Below, in pieces: positions 47,330 to 57,429 of a DNA stretch of 64,000 nucleotides. The notes beneath the pieces are model-generated. The model did not search any database and was not told the DNA's origin. It saw only the letters and a list, made by a program, of their open reading frames with translations. Position 1 is the stretch's first letter; each line of letters opens with the position of its first letter. This DNA is from Angiostrongylus vasorum. Lineage: Eukaryota; Nematoda; Chromadorea; Rhabditida; Metastrongylidae. A program made the translations under genes and the position numbers. The stretch is taken from the NCBI GenBank assembly GCA_018806985.1, contig JADANN010000018.1, positions 1,458,501-1,522,500 of the forward strand. The letters are read 5' to 3'.

Positions 47330-47760
47330 GCAGATATTGACCACCCATCTCATAGCCCAGTTAGATACTTCGCTCTTGGATGGCCCATCTTCGCTGGTTG
47401 TGCAGGGGACATTTGTTGGTTAAGCCACTGTGGCTCCCTCAAATCCCGAGGTCAGCCTAGCTGAAACTTTCCTTAGGTCGTCACCTCACAGGGTGCAGTG
47501 GCTGCCCTTGTGGGTCAGAGGGAGATTTGCCATCACGCGACTAGTTTAATACCAAGACGGTGGTGATCCCTGGCACTGCTATTGGTTTGCTCTTAGCTGG
47601 GCTTCCGAATGCGAGTGTTGGATTCCTTCTCAGCTTGGAGGGCCCGCTGGGTGGATGAATCCCATCTGTACATCGTAGCGCTACACCCAAGGCCCTCCCG
47701 ACAACGATGGGGGCGCTAAACCGTTGGCAGACTATGTCCTACGCCGTTTCTCAATCGCCT
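47330..47760 (-). repeat. family D copy nested in the PLE
   Basis: On + the order is 3' end first: 'ggatggcccatcttcgctgg', 'gttggttaagccactgtggc', 'gtggctgcccttgtgggtca', 'gctcttagctgggcttccga', 'cagcttggagggcccgctgg' and 'aacgatgggggcgctaaacc'. It splits the PLE between the RT and nuclease domains and is therefore younger than that copy. Confidence 0.8.
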
Positions 47761-48314
47761 CTATAATCGTTTGTGCAGGTCAGAAAATTGTTTAATCTGC
47801 CTTAACTGAAGAGACGGGATTGCATGAGTTCGGGTACAAAATACTTGGTCTCATGTAAGACAAGCTGTAAGGAATACATTGGTGAGAGAGGTCAACCACT
47901 TTATGGCCGCATAAAAGAGCATCTAGATAGGAAAGTTAAAACTCGACACTCCTCTAGATACACATGGTGAACAAAAGAACAATGGCGACGATTTTGAAGT
48001 GACTGTCCAGATCCTAGAGCCAGAATCGAAAACATCAACGTGCAAGACTCTCGAGGGCATTCTGATATATTTTGAACCGGAAAGACGAATGCCTCACTAT
48101 CACAAGTGATATAGCGCCTTATTTCAAATTGATTTTTTTGACATGGCTGGATTTCGCTCGTCATCCACGTGAACAACGTTCGGGTGGTGCCACACCTTAC
48201 AAAACGGTGAATAGTTTTCATACAAAATGGTGCACATTCAAATGTAGTAGATTTTCATTATTTCTAAAGATAATTCACCGAACTATAAGGTTATCGTTAC
48301 ATAAAATAAGTCGA

Positions 48315-48350
48315 GGCTCTGGAGAAGGCGATGTCGCCGAAAGGCCAGCC
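48315..48350 (+). ncRNA. hammerhead-like ribozyme core at the PLE 3' end
   Basis: GGCT (48315-48318) and AGCC (48347-48350) form a perfect 4-bp stem I closing. Between them lie CTGGAGA (48319-48325, one change from CTGAAGA), an extra A, a perfect stem II GGCG/CGCC with ATGT loop (48327-48338), and GAAA (48339-48342). The usual GTC/GTT cleavage triplet is replaced by GGCC. The fold is clear; activity is unlikely in this copy. Confidence 0.5.
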
Positions 48351-48464
48351 ATCCAATCACAACAATAACAAGAACAATAACAAAAGATATCAAACTCGCG
48401 TCAGCTCAACAAGAACAGTTCATAGGAATTGCACACGTTCATCTAAAGGTAGTTCTTCAGATGA

Positions 48465-48735
48465 AGCCGATGAATGAAGCTCTCGGCGTTGATCAATCCC
48501 TGATGGACACCGCATGAATTCGACTTCATTAAGCATCGTTTGGAAGTGAGTGAGTACAAATCTGGCCTTTACAATGACTCGCGGTGGCCCACCGATGTAT
48601 CGACCCAGTGCTAGTGTCCTCACAGACAAGTCTGAACCAATATGCCGACCCGGAGAGATGGAGGGCTTGGTGGGCCTAAGGCGCAAGGATCGATCCCATG
48701 TGCATTGCAAGGCACCTCCGACCACTGCGCTACAA
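48465..48735 (-). repeat. SINE-A copy, full length
   Basis: On + it reads 'tctcggcgttgatcaatccc', 'cgacttcattaagcatcg', 'gactcgcggtggcccaccga', 'gatcgatcccatgtgcattg' and 'ccgaccactgcgctaca'. The head faces right. Confidence 0.85.
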
Positions 48736-48739
48736 AAAA

Positions 48740-50235
48740 GTTCGTATGATATTAAAAAAAAACGCAGATACTTTTGCAGTTTGTCGATTATTTTTTAAAA
48801 CGTTTGCGTTTTAAACTCTGCAAATGCAGGTTGCACAAAAAAATTAAATAGATGAATCCTATATATTATGGGTTACATGTTTTTGAGTACAACAAAGAAT
48901 TGAGCGGGAAAGGGCTTTCAGTTGTGTGCATTGTGTGCAATAACATCGATGAACGCGCACTTTATGAACGTCTAGCCCTTTCGAAATGCAGCCAACATTT
49001 TTGTCACGTCGCATTCACATCTTCACAAGTCTCCTCACTGGTTTGCCGTCTTGTCGAGTCGATGTGGTCCTGTCGGATTTGGGTGCGGTAGGCCTGGCGA
49101 ACAAACTCGTCCGAGGAACGGTTTCTAACATCAACTGCAGAGCACAGATTCACTCGACATATGTCCTCCACAACATGTGTTGGATGACCTACCAGGTTAA
49201 AACAAACAAACGTGCAATAAAAGCTCTGCGCGTTATAATATGCCTGCGAAGAAATTCATTGGAATAGATGTTCATCGTCCGCTACGTGTTAAGCAGAAAG
49301 GAGCTTAGTCAAAATCGTGCGCGGCACAATAATTAAGGCTTCAAATCGACAATATGGTGCAAATAGCGTACTGAATTTACACAATTATATCCTCCACTTG
49401 CTTAGATGCTCACTATATTGCTTGCAATTTCCCAATGAGTTTATCTAATGGTTTTGCTCCAATAACTAAGATGCTGGCGGTGATTCTTCACATTTCGAGA
49501 TAATGGAGACGGACAGTTGGGGGTAAAAAAAGCAACAACTAGATCTTCTTAAATAACTCGATTTCCTTGTGAGTCATATGTGATTCACCTTAACAAAAAG
49601 TGCCCCGCCTTTTCCGCTAGCGAGTGGCCCTGCCTTTTTTTTGTTGTACTTCCATTCTATAGTCCCGCCTTTTCCATTGCATTCTTTATAGGTGAAATAT
49701 TTGGGTTTTTTATATCCTACCTGCTTTTCATGTTCTTCTCTTTATGCTTTTGGAAAATAGCAAGTCTCATACATTATGAAGAAAAACTCACCCGCAGCCC
49801 ACTCGGTGACGTTTTCGGAAATGTGTAAAGCTAACTTTACATATCTATTATACCTTGTGTATAGCTGTTCTGTACCGTAAAATAAGGCTTTTTCCTAGAC
49901 GACGCCAGCTAAAAGCCTGGGCTGTGCTGGAGAAGCTATCGAATGATTACAACGAATGCAGCATAAAAGCTCTAGGTGGCAGAATAAACGGCCGGATAGA
50001 AAATGCGTCGTGTATAACTCAGGTCGACGCCGGTTGTTAATTGCTGCTGACAATCCACTTGAATCACTTTGGCGACAGAATCCCGCGATGTATCTCCTAA
50101 ACGATATTCTTCTATAATCGAACGATCGCAATGACTGCAACTAGCTACTCTCTACGTTACAAACTTGTCTTTTAAGTTAAATTTAATAAAAAGACACCTT
50201 GGCTCTTCAGATGTTTTTAGTTTTTACATGATTGA
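48740..50235. other. unique sequence, no gene supported
   Basis: Open frames at 48986-49267(+) and 49910-50030(+; LKAWAVLEKLSNDYNECSIK...) look mildly coding but lack paired splice sites in phase. No repeat copy seen. Confidence 0.3.
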
Positions 50236-50239
50236 TCTG

Positions 50240-50400
50240 ACACAAGGTTGGTATAAAAACTTTTATTCGGTTAAATTTTCGGCGTCTTCGCTTTCTTCAG
50301 AGCCCCGCTGATCCAAGTAGATAGTCCTAAGTTTGTCGTTGTCCCGATGTGAGTCTTCGTAGTCGAATGGAGTCGACTCCAGTGCAGGGATCACCACTGG
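50240..50400 (-). mobile_element. PLE terminal fragment
   Basis: On -: 'ggggctctgaagaaagcgaa' keeps an intact CTGAAGA (about 50302-50296), then 'gacgccgaaaatttaaccga' and 'ataaaagtttttataccaac'. Only part of the upstream block remains ('gtcgactccattcgactacg'). Confidence 0.65.
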
Positions 50401-50689
50401 AATGGGGAACTACACTCGGAGGTACGGATGTTGATCTATTGCTCCAGCTAATACGACCTGCTTTTGGCGGGAAGTGCGCCCTGTTCCCCTACTTTTCCAG
50501 GGCTCTGTTTTGCAACAGAGGTGTGGGCTGATACTTTAACCACGTGTGGAGTACTGGGTACTACTTACAGGACTTTTTGAGCGGTTTTGTGAAATTTGAA
50601 CACCACGGACAATATCTAGCCTGAATGCGAAGCTCTGATCATCGAAATCTATTTCATCTTCGAGACCCAGACACACAAACACCAATAGC

Positions 50690-51015
50690 GAAACACAGTT
50701 AGGTCGACTCATACGATGGGAGGGACAGACGACAAGTGGACGAAAAGAACTGTAGAGCGGAATTCGCGAGAATGCATGCGACACTGAGGACGATAACGCG
50801 TTGGGCGGAAGCGTTCATACCCAAAGTCAATCAGATCTACTCGCAGCTGCAGTTGGTTTACAAATCACGGTATGAGAATCGCACGCCAACACGTTCCTAT
50901 CAAATCACCACCATAAACGACGACTCTGAAGCAAAGAAAAAAAATAGAGAATTTGCTGGGATCCGCACAACTGTTGAAGGTGGGCCGCCCAAGTATCTAA
51001 TTATCCAAGTGCATC
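50690..51015 (+). mobile_element. RTE-type LINE 3' end: RT C-terminus plus tail
   Basis: The + translation reads TDDKWTKRTVER, then (shifted frame) TRWAEAFIPKVNQIYSQLQL and QITTINDDSEA. This matches the 'DDRWTKR ... GRPPTRW ... R.EW..CW.PH' C-terminus of RTE proteins. It runs directly into 'gctgggatccgcacaactgt' and 'ggtgggccgcccaagtatct', which is the 3' tail of family D. Confidence 0.7.
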
Positions 51016-51064
51016 TTGTAACAGTCGGTACTTCATTTTCTGGCACATAATGTGGCAATATCTT

Positions 51065-51185
51065 AAAAACCACGGCCAGTAGTGGACCATCGACTCGGAT
51101 CAACGCGGTTCTACAGAGGAGGACACTAAAACGTTAGCCGAATGAAAATTTTCAAACGAACGTCATGTTAGCTCAACTATATAGA
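51065..51185 (+). mobile_element. PLE terminal fragment, 3' half
   Basis: 'agtggaccatcgactcggat', 'ctacagaggaggacactaaa' (degraded core), 'acgttagccgaatgaaaatt' and 'cgtcatgttagctcaac'. Confidence 0.65.
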
Positions 51186-51544
51186 AAATTATCTATTCCT
51201 AAGCTGATCTAATGAAAGCCGGTTTTTAAGATATATAGCACGGAACTTTTACAGCCACGAAGTGCAAATTCCGTAGAACTCGCTCATGTAAATTGTCGGA
51301 GGCTAGCCATTGACGAGGTTATGTCAAGCATTCCCTGGTTCAGGGTGAGGTTGTGAACATCAAACAGAAGCGACAACGTTCTTGACTTGACAAGAAGAGA
51401 AACCGAAGAGTTTGTAGAGAAAAAGAAGGAGAGGGTTGTGGAGAAAATAACATCTTTCAACGACAACAAAGATTATCGCGGAAATCCGTTGGCAGCTGGA
51501 GCAAGACTAATAAATATACTTTTGTTGTTCACCAAAACAGACTT

Positions 51545-51740
51545 TTCAGATGGCGCGTGTGATACACATGGGATCGATTCCCGCGTACCAGTCCCACCAA
51601 GCCCTCCATCCCTCCAGGGTCGGCAAATTGGTATCAGAAATGTCTAGGAGGATACCAGCACTGGCCTCGCACGATGCTTAATGAAGTCGAATACATGGCG
51701 CATCTCTCAGGGATTGATCAACGCCGAGAGCTTTTTGAGC
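51545..51740 (+). repeat. SINE-A copy with internal deletion
   Basis: Good B box GGATCGATTCC (about 51571-51581). The A box is lost. The body jumps from 'ggataccagcactggcctcg' straight to 'cacgatgcttaatgaagtcg', dropping about 65 nt, and ends 'gattgatcaacgccgagagc' with a T-run. Confidence 0.8.
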
Positions 51741-51814
51741 TGTTCAGAACCAGAATGAGAGAGCAGGATAAGAAACGGCCCGGTTTTAGTATGACAACGA
51801 TTACCGCATGTTAC

Positions 51815-52350
51815 TATGATATTGGGATATTTACAAAACTCTGATCCCAGGCAGTATTTGAAACTCTGATTACCCTTTCCAGGGTTCACGTGTTACCCCT
51901 GCACCACCGAGGCCCGTGCTCTTCCTGTCTCTCAGCTAGTTCTGTCGATCTCTGCCATCAGCAATTACCCGTCAACATGAATGATCTGGAGAGCACTAAT
52001 TGGCATCGAACCCAGTTAATCTGAGGTTGTAGTTGAAATCACAATGTATACTTTTTTTAATTAACTGTCTATCCATAGGGGTTGTATTTCACATCATACT
52101 CTGCCGAAGAAATGATAATTAACAGATTAACTGGGTCCCATGCCGATTAGTGCTTCCCAGATCATTCCTGTTGACGGGTAATTGCTGATGGCACCGTCAA
52201 GTAGAAAACCGGCTGAGAGGAAGACAGTACGAGGGCCTCAGTGGTGCGGTGGGTAATACGTGTGCCCCCGGAAAGGGTAATCGCGGTTTAATCTGTCGTG
52301 GAGTTCAAGTCTTGCAAATATCTTAGCATCATGGTGGTTGTATCTCACTC
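51815..52350. repeat. SINE-B long inverted pair
   Basis: A - copy (51815-52026) and a + copy (52122-52350) face away from each other around a 95-nt spacer. Both include the extended 5' block ('cagattaactgggt', 'gattagtgcttcccagatca', 'ttgacgggtaattgctgatg'). The arms are 200 nt or more with moderate divergence, so they could pair in a transcript. Confidence 0.75.
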
Positions 52351-52479
52351 CTTACCCTGTCCAAAAAAGAAATAATAATAGGCAGTAAATAAAAAAGTAA
52401 ACACCGCATATTACTTATTATTTCAAAAAGCAACCAGCAGGCTGACACTCATATCAACAATTAATGGGTAGAAAAGGAA

Positions 52480-52620
52480 AACTTTCGGCGTTAATCACTC
52501 TCTGAAGGAACTGCTATGCGTTCGACTTCATCAAGCATCGCAGAGGTGATTGAATGCATATCTGGCTTAGACAATAAACTGCGATGGCCCAACGGCACAT
52601 CAGTTAGGAATTTCTAAAAG
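52480..52620 (-). repeat. SINE-A copy, 5' truncated
   Basis: 'tttcggcgttaatcactctc', 'cgttcgacttcatcaagcat', 'gattgaatgcatatctggct' and 'actgcgatggcccaac' on +. Only the 3' half is present. Confidence 0.65.
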
Positions 52621-52664
52621 CCGGACTTTGCTTTGACCTCGGTAGGAACAAATAATATTTGCTT

Positions 52665-52870
52665 GGATGATTAAGCTAACACAAGATTGCTATGAAACTT
52701 TTATTCGGCCAACGTCTCCGTGAACTCGTCTACTCTAAAGCGGCATAGATCCTAGTCGTTTGTTTACAACCGCTCGTTATCCTGATTTTTCGTTGCCTCA
52801 TCGAGTCGAATCCGATGACTGGAGCACCGCTTGAATGAGGAAACCACATATGGTGATGTCAGTTATGTAG
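52665..52870 (-). mobile_element. PLE terminal fragment
   Basis: On +: 'gattaagctaacacaagatt', 'cttttattcggccaacgtct', 'cctcatcgagtcgaatccga', 'ggagcaccgcttgaatgagg'. The ribozyme core is replaced by diverged sequence. Confidence 0.65.
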
Positions 52871-52984
52871 GACGGTTGACCTCCTGTTATCCAATAGGAT
52901 GCCGATCTGTTGGTCTGATTTCGCAGAGGCAATGTATCTTGAGAAATTCGATGTTATATTAGCTGGCACTACTACCAGAATCTG

Positions 52985-53215
52985 CCCCGTTCTGGTACCA
53001 AACTAGTCGCTTAGCGGCAAATCTCTCTTTTATCCACAAGGGCGGTGACTGCCTGTGGTGGTGACGAGTTGGGGGCAGACTTTGGCCTGGCCGACCTCGG
53101 GACTCCAGAGCACCACGGTGCTAAACCAGCAAAACTCCGAAGTAATGGAGATTGTGCTGCTGCCCGCACAACCAGTGAGGACAGGTCATCCAAATATCCA
53201 AGTATTAGCTGGCAC
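52985..53215 (+). repeat. family D copy, 5' truncated
   Basis: Starts at 'ccgttctggtaccaaactag' and includes 'cacaagggcggtgactgcct', 'agactttggcctggccgacc' and 'aaccagtgaggacaggtcat'. Confidence 0.75.
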
Positions 53216-53237
53216 ATGGCGTACCAATACTTCTAAA

Positions 53238-53345
53238 AACTATCGGCTCTAGTCAATGCAGCTCAGAAGAAGGAGATAGTGGTTGAACATTAGGCGAATA
53301 AAACCTTGGTAGCAACCTCGTATTAGCTTAACCATCTAAGTATCA
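53238..53345 (+). mobile_element. PLE terminal fragment, 3' end
   Basis: 'gcagctcagaagaaggagat', 'aacattaggcgaataaaacc', 'acctcgtattagcttaacca'. Directly downstream of a family D copy, as at 51015-51065. Confidence 0.6.
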
Positions 53346-53364
53346 AGTCAGTGTTCTTATCCAC

Positions 53365-53490
53365 TCTGACAGGTCAGGTACCAATTTCCCGACCAAGAAG
53401 GAATGGAGGACTTGGTGGGTCCAGAGGCAAAATCGAATCGTCCATCGTACATGACCAATTTTGTATGTATTGCAGGGGATTTCTAACAAC
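53365..53490 (-). repeat. SINE-A or SINE-C fragment
   Basis: On +: 'caggtaccaatttcccgacc', 'ggaatggaggacttggtggg', 'gaatcgtccatcgtac'. The shared 'tcgggaaattggtacc' block does not distinguish the families. Confidence 0.4.
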
Positions 53491-53519
53491 CATTGTGCTA
53501 CACTTTCCCTTACCAATGC

Positions 53520-53870
53520 TTAATTTTTACTACATTTACATTCTAAATGACTCGTCCTCAGATTTATTATGCAGATCTCAGCACTTTTCCATTCGATTTG
53601 TCTCCTCGCATTAACCATAATACACGCAGGACTTAAAGCTCTTGCATGTGGCTTCGGCTCCTGCTTCAGGATTTTCATATTCTTCATGAATGTCATTAAC
53701 TAGTGGTCTGGCGTTCCCATGTGGATAGGTGATCCTGGACAAGTATGATAGCCATTTCCCGGCGCCATAGGGATCGAAGGCCTGATGTGCACAGCACTGG
53801 GGTGTGAGCTGGATCAAAGAAAGACGGTGCTCCTGATGAAACGTATCACTGTCACTACGCTACACGAACT
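53520..53870 (-). repeat. SINE-C copy, decayed
   Basis: On +: 'tccattcgatttgtctcctc', 'gctcctgcttcaggattttc', 'ttcttcatgaatgtcattaa', 'gcgttcccatgtggataggt' and 'cggcgccatagggatcgaag', with the head near 53870. Confidence 0.6.
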
Positions 53871-54284
53871 TATTAATGAATCTACTGATCACGTTGCTCG
53901 ACAAAAAATTTCTTTTCCCGAAAAGAAAAAAAGCTGGAAAAGAGGTAATGGAGAAAGGTGATTCTAAAATAATCAAATGCCATTTTTCTTTAGTTAGTCG
54001 TAAGTACATCACACCCGGATAGCACAAAAAAAAGCGTGATGTTCTTTATTCCATGTGTGGGAAGCTTTGACACAAAACAAAAACGAATGAAGTTTACTGG
54101 TAGTTGTTGGAATCACGCGAGGGTTAACGAGAATAGATGTGGTAAAGGTGGTGAAGCCTTTCAGAAACACTGGTGCTTTAGGTAAAAGTGTGCGACCGAC
54201 GAGAACAAACTATCATACATCACTTTACTAAACCGACTTTCACTTAACCTCGGCATTAACAATCAACATGCTTTCTAAATTGTT

Positions 54285-54495
54285 CAGCTTACACGAAGTT
54301 ACTATATAGCCTTTACTCGGATAACGCCCCGACGCCTTCGTCTACTCGAGAGTCGATGACCGTAGTCAATGGTCCACAGTCATTCGCTCTCACGCTGTAA
54401 GTGGCCGTAGTCGAATGGAACCTTCTTCAGTGGAGCACTGCTCGAATGACTTAACCTCACACCGCGGTGGTCATTCAAGCCGAGGTTGAGTGAAA
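54285..54495 (-). mobile_element. PLE terminal fragment
   Basis: On +: 'gcttacacgaagttactata', 'ttactcggataacgccccga', 'gtccacagtcattcgctctc', 'gtagtcgaatggaaccttct' and 'gtggagcactgctcgaatga'. Confidence 0.7.
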
Positions 54496-54574
54496 GTCGG
54501 TTTAGTAAGGCATTATTTCGCTGTGTCCTATGACAGGTCAATAAAGAATGCTAACGAGATTACAATGTTAACCA

Positions 54575-54690
54575 ATTATTTACTACCTGCTGTAATTTTT
54601 CACAGCACGGTATTATGTAAGATGCGACCACAATGAAGCTAAGATATTTGCAAAACTCTGGACCGCAGGTGTCCGTTAGCGGGATCGTTT
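54575..54690 (-). repeat. SINE-B copy, 5' truncated
   Basis: 'tactacctgctgtaattttt', 'cagcacggtattatgtaaga', 'gcaaaactctggaccgcagg' on +. It stops at 'tgtccgttagcgggatcg', before the tRNA-like core. Confidence 0.75.
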
Positions 54691-54699
54691 GAAAAAAAA

Positions 54700-55395
54700 T
54701 CTTTACGAGGAAACTCGTAGAAAGTAAAGATGAGATTGGATCTGAAGACCAGTAATAAGAGTTTACACTGATGAATTGCGACTTAGCGAGCAGCGGGGAG
54801 CTCGTCGATACACCAGGTCGAAGTTGATCGAGCTTGGAAGATTACTCGTTTCAAGCAAAAAATTACAACAAATTTGCAAAAGTTCGAAAGAAGATCTGAT
54901 GGGAACGAACCTAGCCATCGCTGGTTTACTGTTAATGTGAAGTATTGCTAGAAATGGTTTAATGTAACAACAACAACAAACAAAGGCAACAACAACAACA
55001 ACAGCAACAACAACAGCAACAACAAGACCATACAGAGATGGTGTTGACAGACGAAATTATATGGTTCTTATAGCGTAATTATCCTTTCACATCTACCGCA
55101 TGTTTAACATTAAGTTCTCTTCTGGAACTGTCTACTTTTCTTAGATGAGTGTACGTGAGCATAGAGAACATGAACTCGGATCAATAGAACTCAGTAGAAG
55201 TTGTGAATAAATTATATAAAAATCGCGATGACATCAAAAAGAAGGATGTTGTTGCAAGTGGACATTTTGGAGAAGAGAACTAATGAAAACCATCTTCGTC
55301 AAAAATCATTCGAAAGTCATGCCGCTTCAATGAGTGGACGCACCAGATGAGCCAAAGGTGATAAATGACAATTAGGCAGACTGGGATCTACCACG
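54700..55395. other. unique sequence with (CAA)n at 54965-55026
   Basis: Apart from a run of CAACAA/CAGCAA units at 54965-55026 nothing is recognised. Confidence 0.6.
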
Positions 55396-55399
55396 AAAA

Positions 55400-56160
55400 A
55401 CGAAAATGTCGGAGTGTTCGACTTTAAAAAAAGTTGAAAGACCGGAGCCATTTGGGCGGCGCGGATCCCACGCGAAACCAAATGTGCTGACACGCTGTAT
55501 GACTACAGTATTCGTCGTCTTCTTCAACAGTTTTAGGTATATAAAATTGACTAAGCTCGAAACTAAATTTGAAATCTCGACTTTTTCAAGGTGTGTAAAA
55601 GATGTCCAACCACCATTTGACAATGCTTTTGTTTCTATAGATAAGCGCGACACCGTGCTACATCGCTACCGTACTGAATAAAGTGCGCTTATGATACAGT
55701 AGTTTACTGGACTGAAATTACCTTTAAGGCAAGGTCTACGCAGCTTGTTTGTTTTCTCCTTCGCAAATCCACTTCATTATGCGTATAGAGCTTCCACCTT
55801 CGATGTCAAAGCCTTCATTTCAAGCATTGGCCTCAACGGTGAATATAAAGCGCAAAATTGAACGAATTGAGAAGAAAGTAAATTCGAACACGAAATAGAA
55901 TTCCTGAGCAGCTAAATGGCGTTCAAAAAAGTTATCGTCTATGTACAAGATGTCCAACCATCATCTCACAATGCAATTGCGTCTGTGATCAACTTTGAGC
56001 ACATTAGCGAACCGGCATGTCTCTATCGCACCATGAGTCATATGTGACGCATATCGGGCAAAAAGTGGTTTTCTTCCAGAACAAGGAAATCAGGCAGCTT
56101 GCTCCCTAGGAACAGTATCTGAATCCCTCCATCGATACCAAAGGCAAGGAGTTATCCGAG
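55400..56160 (+). other. ancient tandem duplication overlapping a possible coding region
   Basis: Block 'gatgtccaac' with flanks at 55590-55690 recurs 348 nt later at about 55938-56040. Shared pieces are 'agatgtccaaccaccatttg' versus 'agatgtccaaccatcatctc', followed by 'acaatgc', then 'cat...cgctaccg' versus 'ctctatcgcacc'. The first unit lies in a + frame opening with ATG at 55409 (MSECSTLKKVERPEPFGRRG...) and running to 55681. The second is broken by stops. It could be a small gene with one decayed duplicate. No domain recognised. Confidence 0.4.
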
Positions 56161-56559
56161 CACTAGTGTACTTGCATTTGCCTAGCAGAGAAGTGTCCCG
56201 TTTTTCAACACCTTTCTCAACTAATGGTTCTCATCAGCAGATCCGGACACCTTCGGCACCAGCAACAGTGTCTTACGATGCGTGTCGACTATACGAAGCT
56301 TATACGAAGACGATTTTCGGTAAACTGCATTATGTAGAGAATATCATTTCTCCGCAGACGTCCGACTCAGTTGTGGTCGAGCAGAACTACATCTGAAAAC
56401 AATAAATACAGAGAAATATCTGTGCTTTTTTAATGAAAATAAAGCGTTTCATTCAGTCCTAAAATCATACCTCGAACTTCTGATGTTACTAGAAAACAAG
56501 CAGAAACGTTACTTACTAGGAAACCCCCTCTTTATGGTGGAAACTTTCCCAGATGGCGT

Positions 56560-56700
56560 GCGCGACGTCGCTTCGCGTTCAGGCGGAGAGATCACGCGGC
56601 GCATGGCGGCGCCGACGCCAGCGGGCAACCGGGCATTGATCGACCGCCGGCCACTCGCCGCACGTCGTTGCTTTCCAGGCGGCAAGCTTTTCCTCTTCCT
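56560..56700. other. GC-rich, CpG-rich island
   Basis: About 140 nt with G+C far above the flanks (for example 'cgcggcgcatggcggcgccg' and 'gaccgccggccactcgccgc'). All frames are fairly open because of composition. It could be a promoter region, a G/C-biased exon or a foreign fragment. Confidence 0.4.
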
Positions 56701-56949
56701 CCATCCCTATCGAAATGTCCTGTATCATATCACTCCCACTGCTCATTAGTCACTGCTGTTTTCGATCTTTCCTCATAGTCGAGGAGATAGGTAGTCGTAG
56801 CGTCACAATCTAAAAAAGTCGTTATTTCTCCGTCATAATAGATTATGCAACCCATTTATATCACTGTGACGAGTTTTGTGCAACTGGTGCTTCCATTTTG
56901 TGTTGAAATCTGTGTATGTTAGCGCTAAGCAGCAGTTTTCAAAGTATAT

Positions 56950-57315
56950 GGGTCCAGAGGACGGGTAGCCTAGTGACAGTGGTGCCGTCGAAGGTGCTCG
57001 TTCGACCTCGCGTTCACGAAGTCCTTCCTACTGCTAGCGTCGGGAAATTGGCACCAGTCTTGTCTAGGAACAATTCAGTCCCTGCAATCCAATAGGAACG
57101 CTCTACTGTAGCTGTCTTAGAACTCGAGGGAGAATTGGTATCCAACGACATCCATAAAGAAGCCGACAATCTTCGAGGAAGAGCAGGACCCACATGCGAA
57201 ATGTTTGAAGACCTTCGTGGTTGACAGAAAGGAGAAGAAACTAATCAAATGCAAGAAGTGATGGAATCGGCACAGTAGGTATGAAGTTAGATCGGTTAAG
57301 ATAAAAAAAAAGGTA
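56950..57315 (+). repeat. SINE-C copy, full length
   Basis: Head 'gacgggtagcctagtgacag' with B box GTTCGACCTCG. Middle 'agcgtcgggaaattggcacc'. Body 'tatccaacgacatccataaa'. Tail 'accttcgtggttgacagaaa' and 'atggaatcggcacagtaggt', ending in an A-run. Confidence 0.75.
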
Positions 57316-57429
57316 AAATATGTAGATTCGCAATTCATACCTCTCATCCGATTGCCAAACTATTTTGTTCGAAGTATTGCACGTTTTCCGATTAGGTCTC
57401 AGGTTTCGTTCGGTTAATAAACAGGTTCC

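Larger units (their letters stand above)
46620..48420 (+). mobile_element. Penelope-like element relic: RT, GIY-YIG endonuclease and 3' terminal region
   Basis: Retroelement with reverse transcriptase plus a C-terminal GIY-YIG nuclease. RT traces: LLKQCLSSLIFSW (about 46660), GLAM..(stop)LAPSLAIIF (about 46730-46780), RYIEDCFIVFSTQEQM at about 46830 (the catalytic Y-x-D-D has become Y-I-E-D), FELLNRQSEYITFTREKPNE, and SLSLAQRIAISNGY at about 47130. A family D element interrupts at 47330-47760. The nuclease follows: CKTSCKEYIGERGQPLYGR and IKEHLDRK at about 47862-47940, then VQILEPESKTSTCKTLEG and a frameshifted MNRKDECL at 48072. The 3' region carries the hammerhead-like core and a CAA-rich end. 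Multiple stops and frameshifts make it inactive. Confidence 0.85.
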
